From positions 1,984,001-2,048,000 of the forward strand of contig NZ_VFOO01000001.1 of assembly GCF_006716115.1 (NCBI RefSeq): a stretch of 64,000 nucleotides of DNA, given 5' to 3'. Each line of letters starts with the position of its first letter. Within the stretch, counting starts at the first letter, position 1. A program made the translations under genes and the position numbers. Source of the stretch: Subtercola boreus (GTDB taxonomy: Bacteria > Actinomycetota > Actinomycetes > Actinomycetales > Microbacteriaceae). The notes below the pieces were generated by a model that saw only the letters and a program-made list of their open reading frames with translations, did no database searches and had not been told where the DNA came from. Of the stretch, positions 34,848 to 43,913 are shown one piece after another.

Positions 34848-36110
34848 GTGAATACTCTTCCTCTGAGGGTCACTCTGCTGCAGAACGCGACCCTGCCGGG
34901 CGGTTCCACCTGCGACGTGCTCCTGGATGGCGACACCGTCGCCGCGGTCTCACCGGCCTTTTCGCTGGCGACGCAGCCGGGCGCTGTCACTCTCGACCTC
35001 TCCGGCTTCCTCCTGCTGACCGCCCCGGCCGATCCGCACGCCCACCTCGACAAGGCGCTCTCCTGGGATGCGATCAACCCGCCGATGGGTGATCTCGTCT
35101 CCGCGATCCTGGCCTGGCGCGCCTACGCTGCCACGATGTCGACCGAGAGCATCGCGGCCCGCGCGAAAGCCGCCGCGCTGCTCATGCTCCGCCAGGGCAC
35201 GACCGCCGTCCGGAGCCACGTCGACATCCTGCTGGGTGACGAACCGCTCCGCGGTGTGCGCGCCCTCGTGCAGGTGCGCGAAGAACTCCGCGGCCTGATG
35301 GACATCGAACTCGTCGCCCTCGCCGGCTCCGACGTGCCCGACGCCGACATCGAAGCCGCCATCGACCTCGGCGTCGACCTCGTCGGCGGTTCCCCCCACC
35401 TCGCGCTCGACCCGAGCGCCGACCTCCAGCGCCTCCTGCGCCTCGCAGAACGCAAGGGCGTCGGTGTCGACATCCACACCGATGAGAACCTGACCGGCGC
35501 ACTCACCCTCGCCGAGTTCGCAGAGGGCGTGCGCGACTGGCCCGCGGATCGCAACCGCAGCGCCGGGCACTGTGTGCGGCTCGGCACGCTGGCTCCGGAT
35601 GCCCTCGCCGACGTTCTCGACGAGGTGGAGGCCTCGAACGTGGGCATCATTGCCAACCCCATCACGAACCTCTATCTGCAGGGCTGGGACCACCCGGTCT
35701 CGACACCCCGCGGCCTGACCGCCGCCCGCGCCGTGCTCGACCGGGGCGGCATCCGGTTCGCCGCCGGCGCCGACAACGTTCGCGACCCTTTCAACCCCGT
35801 GGGCCGGAGCGACGCGCTCGAGACCGCCTCCCTGCTCGTGATCGCCGGCCACCTGACGCTCGACGAGGCCTACACCGCCGTCAGCGACGGTGCCCGAGAG
35901 GTCATGGCGCTCCCGGTCGCCGGTGTCGCGGTCGGCGCGCGTGCCGAGTTCCTCGCCGTGCGCGCCACGAACCTCTCCGACGCTGTCGCCAACGCGTCCG
36001 CCAACCGTTACGTGATCCATGCCGGCACCCTCGTCGCCCAGAGCACGGTGAGCTACAACGTCGCCGAGCCCACGCCCGCACACCACCCGTCACTACTGGA
36101 AACGAGGTAG
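34848..36110 (+). CDS. Cytosine-deaminase-like amidohydrolase
   Basis: A 420-residue amidohydrolase of the cytosine deaminase/N-isopropylammelide type. All metal-site residues are present: the H-x-H in PHAHLDK, histidine and glutamate in DIHTDENL, histidine in AGHCVRLG and aspartate in FAAGADNVRDPF. It should hydrolyse an amino or amide group on a nitrogen ring. GTG 34848 is used, with AGGAG 11 nt upstream. It is the first gene of a run with an ABC importer whose ATPase begins 6 bp after its stop, so the imported compound is probably its substrate or a close precursor. Confidence 0.85.
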   Translation: MNTLPLRVTLLQNATLPGGSTCDVLLDGDTVAAVSPAFSLATQPGAVTLDLSGFLLLTAPADPHAHLDKALSWDAINPPMGDLVSAILAWRAYAATMSTESIAARAKAAALLMLRQGTTAVRSHVDILLGDEPLRGVRALVQVREELRGLMDIELVALAGSDVPDADIEAAIDLGVDLVGGSPHLALDPSADLQRLLRLAERKGVGVDIHTDENLTGALTLAEFAEGVRDWPADRNRSAGHCVRLGTLAPDALADVLDEVEASNVGIIANPITNLYLQGWDHPVSTPRGLTAARAVLDRGGIRFAAGADNVRDPFNPVGRSDALETASLLVIAGHLTLDEAYTAVSDGAREVMALPVAGVAVGARAEFLAVRATNLSDAVANASANRYVIHAGTLVAQSTVSYNVAEPTPAHHPSLLETR

Positions 36111-36115
36111 CTGCC

Positions 36116-36901
36116 ATGACTGTCACAGCCCCCGCACCACACGCTCCCACCGCAGAGAAATCGGACACCCTGCTCGACTTCTCCAACGTCGAAATGACGT
36201 TCCCCGACGGCACCATCGCCCTGCAGGGTGTCGACCTCCAGGTCAAGCGCGGCGAGTTCGTCACCGTCGTCGGCCCCTCGGGCTGCGGCAAGTCGACTCT
36301 GCTCCGGATCGCCTCCGGCCTTGAGACCGCCTCGGACGGCACCGCCACCCTCGGCACCGACCGCATCGGCTACGTCTTCCAGGATGCGACCCTGCTGCCC
36401 TGGCGGAACGTCACGGCGAACGTGGAACTCCTCGCAGAACTCCATGGCGAGAGCAAGAAGGACCGGGCGGCCAAGGCGAAGGACGCGATCGACCTCGTCG
36501 GTCTCTCGGGCTTCGAGAAGCACCTGCCGAAGGCGCTCTCCGGTGGAATGAAGATGCGCGCGAGTCTTGCCCGCTCCCTCACTCTCGACCCCGAGCTCTT
36601 CCTCTTCGACGAACCCTTCGGCGCGCTCGACGAGATCACCCGTGAACGCCTGAACGACGAACTCATCCGGCTCTTCAACGCCAAGCACTTCGCCGGACTG
36701 TTCATCACGCACTCTGTCTCGGAGGCCGTGTACATGTCGACCAAGGTCGTCGTCATGTCGGGCCGCCCGGGCAAGATCGTCGAGACGTTCGACGTACCCT
36801 TCCCCCAGCCTCGGGATCCCGAGATTCGCTTCACCCCCGAATACGCCGCGCTCGTCGGCGAGGTCGCCCACGCGCTCCGGAAGGGACACGGCCACTCATG
36901 A
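36116..36901 (+). CDS. ABC transporter ATPase, nitrate/sulfonate/taurine type
   Basis: A 261-residue ATPase of the SsuB/TauB family. Walker A is GPSGCGKST (about residue 56), the Q-loop is VFQDATLLPW, the signature is LSGGMKMRAS, Walker B is LFLFDEPFGALDE, and the switch histidine is in FITHSVSEA. It powers uptake through the permease encoded next; the genes overlap by 4 bp (ATGA). Confidence 0.93.
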   Translation: MTVTAPAPHAPTAEKSDTLLDFSNVEMTFPDGTIALQGVDLQVKRGEFVTVVGPSGCGKSTLLRIASGLETASDGTATLGTDRIGYVFQDATLLPWRNVTANVELLAELHGESKKDRAAKAKDAIDLVGLSGFEKHLPKALSGGMKMRASLARSLTLDPELFLFDEPFGALDEITRERLNDELIRLFNAKHFAGLFITHSVSEAVYMSTKVVVMSGRPGKIVETFDVPFPQPRDPEIRFTPEYAALVGEVAHALRKGHGHS

Positions 36902-37782
36902 CCACCATCTCGAACGAAACCACCGTGACCGACGGCACCGACACCCTCGAGGCCCACCCGACTCCGGGCCTCCCGGTCACGGCGACCCTCGCGAAGCCGA
37001 AGGGCAAGAAGCGCCGCACGACCTGGCTGCCGCCGCTGCTGGTCTTTCTCGCGATCGTGGTCGTCTGGTACCTGATCAGCCTGTTCGTGCTGAACCCGAA
37101 CCTGCGGTTCCTGCTCCCTTTGCCGCAGGACATCGTGCTGAAGGGCTTCATCGACCCGCTCTCCTTCAACGCGCTGGTCGTGGCGCTCTGGCAGACCGTC
37201 ATCGTCTCGATGCTGGGCCTCGCCATCGCCATCGTCATCGGTGTGATCTGGGCCGTCGCGATGTCGCAGGCGAAGTGGATCGAGCGCTCGCTCTTCCCCT
37301 ACGCGGTCATCCTGCAGTGCATTCCGATCCTGGCGCTCGTTCCGCTGATCGGTTTCTGGTTCGGCTACGAGTTCCAGTCCCGCGTGTTGGTGTGCGTGAT
37401 GATCGCCCTCTTCCCGATGGTGAACAACACCCTGTTCGGGCTGCAGTCGGTCGACAAGGGCCACAAAGAGCTGTTCAAGCTCCAGGGCGCGAGCCGCATG
37501 ACCACCCTCCTGAAGCTCTCGTTCCCGGCCGCCCTCCCGGCGATCTTCGCCGGTATGCGCATCTCGGCCGGCCTTGCTGTGGTCGGTGCGATCGTCGGCG
37601 ACCAGTTCTTCCGGCGCGGAACTCCGGGCCTCGGCATCCTGATCAGCAACTACAGTTCCCGGCTCCAGGGCGAGCAGCTCTTCGCCACCATCATCACCGC
37701 GGCTCTCTTCGGCGTTCTCGTCTTCTGGCTCTTCGGCCTGATCGGCCGCCGCGCCGTCGGCAAGTGGTACGACTTCAGCTGA
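36898..37782 (+). CDS. ABC transporter permease, nitrate/sulfonate/taurine type
   Basis: A 294-residue inner-membrane permease of the BPD family. About six helices follow a 40-residue basic cytoplasmic start (KPKGKKRRTTW). The coupling loop that contacts the ATPase is GASRMTTLLKLSFPAALPAIFAGMRIS-like (GASRMTTLLKLSFPAALP). It lies between the ATPase and the binding protein of the same importer. Confidence 0.92.
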   Translation: MTTISNETTVTDGTDTLEAHPTPGLPVTATLAKPKGKKRRTTWLPPLLVFLAIVVVWYLISLFVLNPNLRFLLPLPQDIVLKGFIDPLSFNALVVALWQTVIVSMLGLAIAIVIGVIWAVAMSQAKWIERSLFPYAVILQCIPILALVPLIGFWFGYEFQSRVLVCVMIALFPMVNNTLFGLQSVDKGHKELFKLQGASRMTTLLKLSFPAALPAIFAGMRISAGLAVVGAIVGDQFFRRGTPGLGILISNYSSRLQGEQLFATIITAALFGVLVFWLFGLIGRRAVGKWYDFS

Positions 37783-37893
37783 CGTCGAACCCTGTTCCGG
37801 ATGCCCGTTCCCCCCGCGCATCCGTCCACAACTGTCCCACCGCACCACCCGCACAGCACAGCACAGCACCTGCACTCATCCCTAGGAGAACTC

Positions 37894-39063
37894 ATGCGCA
37901 AAAAGTCCAGAAGAGTCGCGTTCGCCAGCGGTCTCGCCGTCCTGAGCATGGCCGCCCTCGCAGCCTGCAGCTCGGGCGGAGCAGCAACCACCCCTGCGGC
38001 CAGCGCCGCTGCCGGCGGAGTCGACCTGGCTGCGGCCGGTTGCCCCGCAAACGTCGTCATCCAGACCGACTGGAACCCGGAGGCCGAGCACGGCCACCTG
38101 TACGAACTGCTCGGCCCGAACCCGGTCATCGACGCGAACAAGAAGTCGGTCTCCGGCCCGCTGTACTCGAAGGGCGCCGCCACCGGCGTCAACGTCGAGA
38201 TCCGCTCGGGTGGCCCGGCCATCGGCTTCCAGACCGTGACCAGCCAGCTGTACGCCGACCCCACCATCACCCTCGGCTACGTCACCACTGACGAGGCCGT
38301 GCAGCTCTCGGCAGACCAGCCCACCACGGCGGTCTTCGCTCCTCTCGACAAGACCCCGCTGATGATCATGTGGGACCCGGCGACCTACCCCGACGTCAAG
38401 ACGATCGCCGACCTCGGCAAGACCGGCGCCATCGTCCGCTACTTCGGCGGATCGGCCTACATGGAGTATCTGATCAGCGCTGGCCTCCTGTCGAAGGACC
38501 AGACCGACGGCAGCTACGACGGCACCCCCGCCAGCTTCGTCGCCGACCAGGGCAAGGCCGGCCAGCAGGGCTTTGCCAGCGCTGAGCCGTACCAGTACCA
38601 GTATGAGGTCCCGGCCTGGGGCAAGGCTGTCGCCTACCAGACCCTCGCGGACGCCGGGTACCCGGTCTACGCTTCGGCGATGTCGGTGCGCACCGGTGAC
38701 CTGAGCTCGATGTCGGGCTGCCTCAAGGCACTCGTGCCCGTGCTGCAGCAGGCGGAGGTCGACTACTTCGACAGCCCCGACGCGGTCAACACGCTGATCC
38801 TCGACCTGGTCACCCAGTTCAACACCGGCTGGGTCTACTCGCAGGGCATGGCCGACTACTCGGTCAAGACCCAGAAGGACCTCGGGCTCGTCGGCAACGG
38901 CGACAACAGCACCATCGGCGACATGGATGAGGCCAACGTGCAGAAGGTCATCGACGTCGACACCCCGATCTACGCAGCCGGAGGCAAGGCTGTGAAGTCG
39001 GGACTCGTCGCAGGTGACATCTTCACCAACGAGTTCATCGACACCTCCATCGGTCTGAAGTAG
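37894..39063 (+). CDS. ABC transporter substrate-binding lipoprotein (NMT1/THI5-like)
   Basis: A 389-residue lipoprotein with signal peptide and lipobox (MAALAAC, Cys at about residue 26). The mature part resembles NMT1/THI5-type binding proteins used for thiamine-pyrimidine precursors, sulfonates and similar small heterocycles (VVIQTDWNPEAEHGHLYE near the start). ATG 37894 follows TAGGAGA; the longer frame upstream has no signal peptide. The ligand is unknown, and NMT1-like proteins with pyrimidine-type ligands would match the cytosine-deaminase-like gene in the same operon. Confidence 0.88.
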   Translation: MRKKSRRVAFASGLAVLSMAALAACSSGGAATTPAASAAAGGVDLAAAGCPANVVIQTDWNPEAEHGHLYELLGPNPVIDANKKSVSGPLYSKGAATGVNVEIRSGGPAIGFQTVTSQLYADPTITLGYVTTDEAVQLSADQPTTAVFAPLDKTPLMIMWDPATYPDVKTIADLGKTGAIVRYFGGSAYMEYLISAGLLSKDQTDGSYDGTPASFVADQGKAGQQGFASAEPYQYQYEVPAWGKAVAYQTLADAGYPVYASAMSVRTGDLSSMSGCLKALVPVLQQAEVDYFDSPDAVNTLILDLVTQFNTGWVYSQGMADYSVKTQKDLGLVGNGDNSTIGDMDEANVQKVIDVDTPIYAAGGKAVKSGLVAGDIFTNEFIDTSIGLK

Positions 39064-39070
39064 CCCTCCG

Positions 39071-39862
39071 ATGACCACCACTCCGCCGGTGACCGCCGCA
39101 CGCCTCCAGGGACGACGCATCGTGGTCACCGGCGGAGCCCGTGGGATCGGGGCATCCATCGCCGCCCGCTGCGCTGCAGAGGGTGCGGATGTCGCGATCC
39201 TCGACCTGCTCGAAGAACCCGGCCGCGCCACCGCCGCCGCCATCGGCGGCTCGTTCCATCGCGTCGATCTCTCCGACGAGGCAGACACCCGCACCGTTCT
39301 CACCGAGGCGATCGACACCCTCGGCGGCATCGACGTGCTCGTCAACAACGCGGGCATCCTGCGCTTCGCACCGTTGCTCGAGATCACCGCCGACGACTGG
39401 GACGCGATGTTCCGCATCAACACCCGCGCCATGCTCGTCACCACCCAGGTGGCGGCGAAACGGATGATCGACCAGCGCCGGCTCGCCCAGGACTCCGGCG
39501 CCCCAGCCCTGCCCGGCAAGGTCATCAACATGGCGAGCATGGGAGGCAAGACCGGCGGTGCCGGCCAGGCCCACTACGCCGCATCCAAGGCCGCCGTCAT
39601 CGCGCTCACCCGTGTCACCGCCCTCGAACTCGGCTGCGAGGCGATAACCGCCAACTGCATCTGCCCCGGCTACGTGCTCACCGAGATGGGCGCGGCCACC
39701 CGCACCGAGGCCGACGTCGCCGAGTGGTCGAGCTACTCCCCGCTCGGCCGCCTCGCCCAGCCGGAGGATGTCGCCGGGGTCGCTGCGTTCCTGGCAAGCG
39801 CCGACGCTGACTACCTCACCGGCCAGGCCGTGAACGTCACCGGTGGCATGATCATGCACTGA
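39071..39862 (+). CDS. Short-chain dehydrogenase/reductase
   Basis: A 263-residue classical SDR. The cofactor loop is TGGARGIG (about residues 21-28), NNAG follows at about 92, the catalytic serine is in INMASMGG and the Y-x3-K pair is YAASK. An acidic residue after the second strand (ILDLLEE) favours NAD(H). The ATG has no good ribosome-binding site and starts 7 bp after the lipoprotein stop. Substrate unknown; probably an alcohol/keto step in the catabolic run. Confidence 0.9.
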   Translation: MTTTPPVTAARLQGRRIVVTGGARGIGASIAARCAAEGADVAILDLLEEPGRATAAAIGGSFHRVDLSDEADTRTVLTEAIDTLGGIDVLVNNAGILRFAPLLEITADDWDAMFRINTRAMLVTTQVAAKRMIDQRRLAQDSGAPALPGKVINMASMGGKTGGAGQAHYAASKAAVIALTRVTALELGCEAITANCICPGYVLTEMGAATRTEADVAEWSSYSPLGRLAQPEDVAGVAAFLASADADYLTGQAVNVTGGMIMH

Positions 39863-39936
39863 CCTGCACGCCGCGCCCGCCCACCCCGGTCATCCACTCT
39901 CGAATGCCTGCCCGCTCCACCACCGCAAGGAACGAA

Positions 39937-40740
39937 ATGCCCCGCAACCTCGTCGAACTCTCCAGCCTCGCTGCCGTCGAAGCCCTCCGTCAGGACTCCG
40001 TCGTGGTGCTGCCGACGGGCGCCATCGAGCACCACGGCCCACACCTGCCGCTCTCCACCGACTTCCTCGTCGCCGAGGAGTCCGCGAAGGGTGCCGTCGA
40101 GCTCGCGAGCGCGAACGGGGTGAACGCCTGGCTCCTGCCCGGTCTCGCCTATACGAAGTCCGACGAGCACCACTGGGCGCCGGGAACGGTCTGGCTCAGC
40201 TGGGAGACGCTGATGCAGACGATCGTCGAGATCGGCGAGTCCATCGCCCAGACGCCCTGCACCAAGCTCGTCTTCTACAACGGCCACGGCGGCAACGTCG
40301 CCCTGCTGCAGGTCGCCTGCCGCGAGCTCCGCCGCCGTTTCGGGCTGCAGACCTTCCTCATCGGCGGACAGATGCCCGCGAACGGCGGGGCGAAGTCCGG
40401 CGAGACCGAGTCGGGCCTCGGCATCCACGGCGGCCACGTCGAGACGAGTGTGGTGCTCCACCTCCGCCCCGACCTCGTCGACATGAGCCTGGCCGTGCGG
40501 AGCGTGCCCGAGCACCTCCTCGACTACGACTACGTCGGTTTCGGCAAGCCCGTGAGCTTCGGTTGGGTCAGCAACGACTTCGCCGCCAGCGGTGTGATCG
40601 GCGACCCGACGACCGCCACGGCCGAGTTCGGCAAGGCGCATTTCGAGAACAACGTCACGCAGGCCGCGGCCGCCCTCGCCGAGATCGCCCGTTTCAGCCC
40701 CTCCGCTCCGCAGAAGCGCATCGGCTTCTCCGTATCCTGA
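39937..40740 (+). CDS. Creatininase-family amidohydrolase
   Basis: A 267-residue creatininase-fold metallohydrolase. The metal motifs are GAIEHHGPHLPLSTD (E, H, D), NGHGGN and GGHVETS. The family opens cyclic or linear amides (creatinine, formamides in riboflavin/F420 paths, MftE peptides), so the exact substrate cannot be read from sequence. ATG 39937 follows AAGGAACG; an upstream ATG would add 11 residues. It sits between an SDR and an FAD oxidase in a shared operon. Confidence 0.88.
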   Translation: MPRNLVELSSLAAVEALRQDSVVVLPTGAIEHHGPHLPLSTDFLVAEESAKGAVELASANGVNAWLLPGLAYTKSDEHHWAPGTVWLSWETLMQTIVEIGESIAQTPCTKLVFYNGHGGNVALLQVACRELRRRFGLQTFLIGGQMPANGGAKSGETESGLGIHGGHVETSVVLHLRPDLVDMSLAVRSVPEHLLDYDYVGFGKPVSFGWVSNDFAASGVIGDPTTATAEFGKAHFENNVTQAAAALAEIARFSPSAPQKRIGFSVS

Positions 40741-40765
40741 CCACACTCCACCTGAGGACCCCCGA

Positions 40766-42091
40766 ATGACTTCCAACACCGACGCCCTGGCCACAGAGCT
40801 CCGCGAACTGCTCGGCGACAAGGCCGTCACCACCGAGCTGCGGGCCCGCGAGAAGGCTTCAATCGACGGCGCCTACCTCTCGCCCATCCTGATGGCCCAG
40901 TTGCCACTCGGTCTCGCCGATCTCGTCGTCTTCCCGACGAACGCCGAGCAGATCGCCACCGTCGTGGGCGCAGCCGTGCGCCACCACGTGCCCATCACTC
41001 CCCGAGGCAAGGGCACCGGCAACTACGGCCAGGGCATTCCGATGCAGGGCGGCGTCGTACTAGACATGTCGAAGGCCCGCGGAGTGGTCGAGGTCGGCGA
41101 CGGATTCATCACGGTCGAGGCCGGAACCCCCATGGTCATGATCGAGCAGGCCGCGAATGCCGCGGGCCAGCAGATTCTGATGTACCCGTCCACCGCCCAG
41201 TCCTCGATCGGCGGCTTCCTGTCGGGTGGATCCGGTGGCACGGGCTCGATCAAGCACGGATCGAACCACACCGGCTTCGTGACGGCGCTCGACGTGGTGC
41301 ACGCGGTTCCGGATGCCCAGCTCATCCACGTCGAAGGGGAGGCCGCAGAGCCGTACGTGCACACCTACGGCACCCTCGGCATCATCGCGCGCGCCACTCT
41401 CCAGCTCGAGCCCCTGCAGAACTGGCGCGGGCTCTACGCCAGCTTCGACACCTTCGAAGCGGCGCTCTCCGTCATCCGCGAGATCGGCGACCTCGAGCCG
41501 ACCCCCCGCCTGGTTTCGGCCGACCTGCCCGTGCTCGCGAACGCCCTGCCCGACGACGCTGCGATCCCGAAGGACCGGTCGAGCCTCCGCGCGATCCTCG
41601 ACGAGTCCACGATCGAAGCCGCCACTGCGCTGATCTTCGGCGCCGGCGGGCGCATCGAAGACGTCCGTGAGGGCCCGCAGGCCTCGATGAAGATCAGCAT
41701 GCTCTCCTACAACCACCCCATCGAGTGGCTGCAGAAGAGCGACCCGGGAAAGTACTTCCACATCGAAGTCGCCGGCCACGCGCTCGTGGAACGCATCGAC
41801 GAGGTGCACGCGGTATATAACGGAGGAATGCTCCACATCGAAGCCCAGCACGGCCGTCCCATCGGCATGCTCGCCGGCATCTACGAGAGCCCCGAGCAGG
41901 TCTACGCCGGCTTCGCCGCGCTCGAGGCCATCGGCGTCGGATCGCACAACCCGCACCACTGGGAGGTCGACCACGAGGTCGAGCGCACCCGCCGCCTCGC
42001 CCAGGACACCGACCCGGAGGGCCTGCTCAACCCGGGCAAGCTGCCGCCCGAGGGCGCCGAAGCGGTGGCGGGCGCGGGCAAGGTCACCTGA
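40766..42091 (+). CDS. FAD-binding (PCMH/GlcD-type) oxidoreductase
   Basis: A 441-residue flavoprotein of the GlcD/vanillyl-alcohol oxidase superfamily. The FAD pyrophosphate loop is PRGKGTGNYGQ (about residues 76-86) and the second FAD block is SSIGGFLSGGSGG. The C-terminal cap (from about 220) is less like known GlcD proteins, and the end NPGKLP is the usual FAD-oxidase close. It may oxidise an alpha-hydroxy acid or amine produced by the SDR/creatininase steps. The stop overlaps the next start by one base (TGATG). Confidence 0.88.
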   Translation: MTSNTDALATELRELLGDKAVTTELRAREKASIDGAYLSPILMAQLPLGLADLVVFPTNAEQIATVVGAAVRHHVPITPRGKGTGNYGQGIPMQGGVVLDMSKARGVVEVGDGFITVEAGTPMVMIEQAANAAGQQILMYPSTAQSSIGGFLSGGSGGTGSIKHGSNHTGFVTALDVVHAVPDAQLIHVEGEAAEPYVHTYGTLGIIARATLQLEPLQNWRGLYASFDTFEAALSVIREIGDLEPTPRLVSADLPVLANALPDDAAIPKDRSSLRAILDESTIEAATALIFGAGGRIEDVREGPQASMKISMLSYNHPIEWLQKSDPGKYFHIEVAGHALVERIDEVHAVYNGGMLHIEAQHGRPIGMLAGIYESPEQVYAGFAALEAIGVGSHNPHHWEVDHEVERTRRLAQDTDPEGLLNPGKLPPEGAEAVAGAGKVT

Positions 42092-42660
42092 TGGGCCCGT
42101 TCCACGACGAGCTCCTCGACTGGCTGCCGGGCAACGACGAGCCCATCCGTCCGCTCGTCGCGCTGTCGACCATCGGTCTCGACGGCTACCCCGACGTGCG
42201 CCACGTCTTGCTCAGCGAGTGGAGCGAAGAGGGGTTCTCCTTCCACACCGACTCGCGTTCCCGCAAGATCGCCGAGCTGACGGCGACGCCGCGCGCATCC
42301 TTCACCGTCGCCTGGCCCGAGCTCGGCCGCCAGCTCACCGTCACCGGCGACACCGAGCCTGCCGACGACGTGTCGAATGCACGCGTCTACGCCCACCGCG
42401 CGCCCTACCTGCAGGTTCTCGCGCATCTGAACGATCCCGCGTTCTCCCAGCTGGCTCTGGATGACCGGCTCACCCGCTGGGCGGACTTCACCACCGCGCA
42501 CCGGCCCGGCACCCTCACGCCCCCGGAGACGTGGGCCGGCATCCTCCTCCGTCCGCGGCGCGTCACCCTCTGGCACGGCCGGCCCGACACCGCGAGCCAG
42601 CGCACCGAGTACTCCCTGGAGAAAGGCGGAACATGGAGCACCGTCATCCTTCCCGGCTAG
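42091..42660 (+). CDS. Pyridoxamine 5'-phosphate oxidase-like flavoprotein
   Basis: A 189-residue split-barrel FMN protein close to PdxH (VALSTIGLDGYPDVRHVLLSEW, FSFHTDSRSRKIAEL, a C-terminal RVTLWHGRPDTAS-type block). Unlike PdxH the active-site arginine/histidine region is altered, so it may serve another reductive or oxidative step. It is co-translated with the FAD oxidase. Its stop TAG at 42658-42660 lies on the palindrome CTAG, which also forms the stop of the convergent MetF-like gene. Confidence 0.82.
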   Translation: MGPFHDELLDWLPGNDEPIRPLVALSTIGLDGYPDVRHVLLSEWSEEGFSFHTDSRSRKIAELTATPRASFTVAWPELGRQLTVTGDTEPADDVSNARVYAHRAPYLQVLAHLNDPAFSQLALDDRLTRWADFTTAHRPGTLTPPETWAGILLRPRRVTLWHGRPDTASQRTEYSLEKGGTWSTVILPG

Positions 42661-43880
42661 TCTCCCGTGCGCACTCCCACCCCCTCGGAGATCTGGGCGA
42701 GCGCCTCGGCGAAGAACACCTCTCGGCCCCGCTCCGGCCCGCCCGACAGGTTGACGCCAACGACTCCGTCGATCGCCAGCAGTCCCCGGCTGAACTCGAC
42801 CGCCGCCCGGATGCCTTCGGCGTACACATCGTCCGCGCCCAGGATGCGGTCGAGGTAGCCGTCGGGCAGCACCAGCGTGGTGAACGTCCTGAGCAACTCG
42901 GCGCTCCCGCGGTCGACGACGACGGGCACGCACGCGATGAAGCGCAGGCCGCCCCCGCCCGCGGCACCGCTCGACGGGCTCCGGCCACCCGCGCCGCCTG
43001 CATCCGGGCCGCTCGCATCCGGGCCGGCCACCCGCAGCCCCGCCTCCGCCTCGAGCCGTCGCACCTCCGCGATGAACCGAGCCACCGGCTCCACACCGCC
43101 GGCGTGGTTGACGAATGCGATCTCCGCCCCCGCCTTCTCCTTCTCGACGAGCCGCGCGGCCCGCTCCCCCACGGGAGGCGTGGCCGGAGACTCCCCCACA
43201 GAGACCAGGTGCCCGGCCGACCGGGCGAGCGCCGCGACGCGCGTCGAGTCGACGTCGAACACCGGCAGGGCATCCGGCCGACCACCGGTGAGTGTGTGGT
43301 CCCCTGTCACGCAGTGCACCGCCGCGACCCCGACGGCAGCCAGCCCGGCGAGCTCACCCTCGATCGCCACGCGGTTGCGGTCGCGACAGTTCACACCGCT
43401 CCACACCGGCAGACCGAGGCCCTGGATGAGCGCCGCCCGGTAGGTCGGAGAAAACTGCACCCGCTCCGCGCCGGAGTCACCCGCCAGCACCGCGTCGACC
43501 CGGCCCGCCAGCACCCCGGCGCACTCCTCGAGCGAGGCCACGTCGAGCGCCCGGGCCGGAAAGTCGGCCACGACGATCTGCCGCTCGCCGAGCAGCGCGC
43601 GCAGGGCGCTCGCGCCAACGCCCGCGACACGGCCATCCGCCAGGTCCTCGCCGTCCCCGCCACCGCGCGCCCCGTCCCCGCTGCCACGCGCGCCACCTGC
43701 GGCACTCACCGGGCCACCCCGCACATCCCCGTGCCAGCGCACCGTCGACGCATCGACGAACACGCACCGGTGCTCCGACACCTCGCAGCTGCCGTCGAAT
43801 TCGACCCCGCCGCACGGCCCGTACTCCATCCGCTTCGGACACGTGAACTCCGCCAAGGCCAGGTTCGTCACACGCAGCAC
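42657..43880 (-). CDS. MetV-like cysteine domain fused to a MetF-like TIM barrel
   Basis: A 407-residue fusion. The first 45 residues carry the motif CPKRMEYGPCGGV with two more cysteines (C at 32 and 39), the pattern of the zinc-binding MetV domain (MTHFR_C). A Gly/Ala/Asp linker (about 50-85) leads to a methylenetetrahydrofolate reductase barrel, recognised by GVNCRDRNRVAIEGELAGLAAVG and VTGDHTLTGGRPD. In known systems the MetV domain is on a separate subunit or C-terminal. The function is probably folate one-carbon reduction or oxidation tied to catabolism. It starts (GTG) 33 bp from the divergent allantoinase gene. Confidence 0.8.
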   Translation of the reverse strand: MLRVTNLALAEFTCPKRMEYGPCGGVEFDGSCEVSEHRCVFVDASTVRWHGDVRGGPVSAAGGARGSGDGARGGGDGEDLADGRVAGVGASALRALLGERQIVVADFPARALDVASLEECAGVLAGRVDAVLAGDSGAERVQFSPTYRAALIQGLGLPVWSGVNCRDRNRVAIEGELAGLAAVGVAAVHCVTGDHTLTGGRPDALPVFDVDSTRVAALARSAGHLVSVGESPATPPVGERAARLVEKEKAGAEIAFVNHAGGVEPVARFIAEVRRLEAEAGLRVAGPDASGPDAGGAGGRSPSSGAAGGGGLRFIACVPVVVDRGSAELLRTFTTLVLPDGYLDRILGADDVYAEGIRAAVEFSRGLLAIDGVVGVNLSGGPERGREVFFAEALAQISEGVGVRTGD

Positions 43881-43913
43881 TCCCCTCGAAAGTCAGGTTG
43901 AGACACAAGCATT

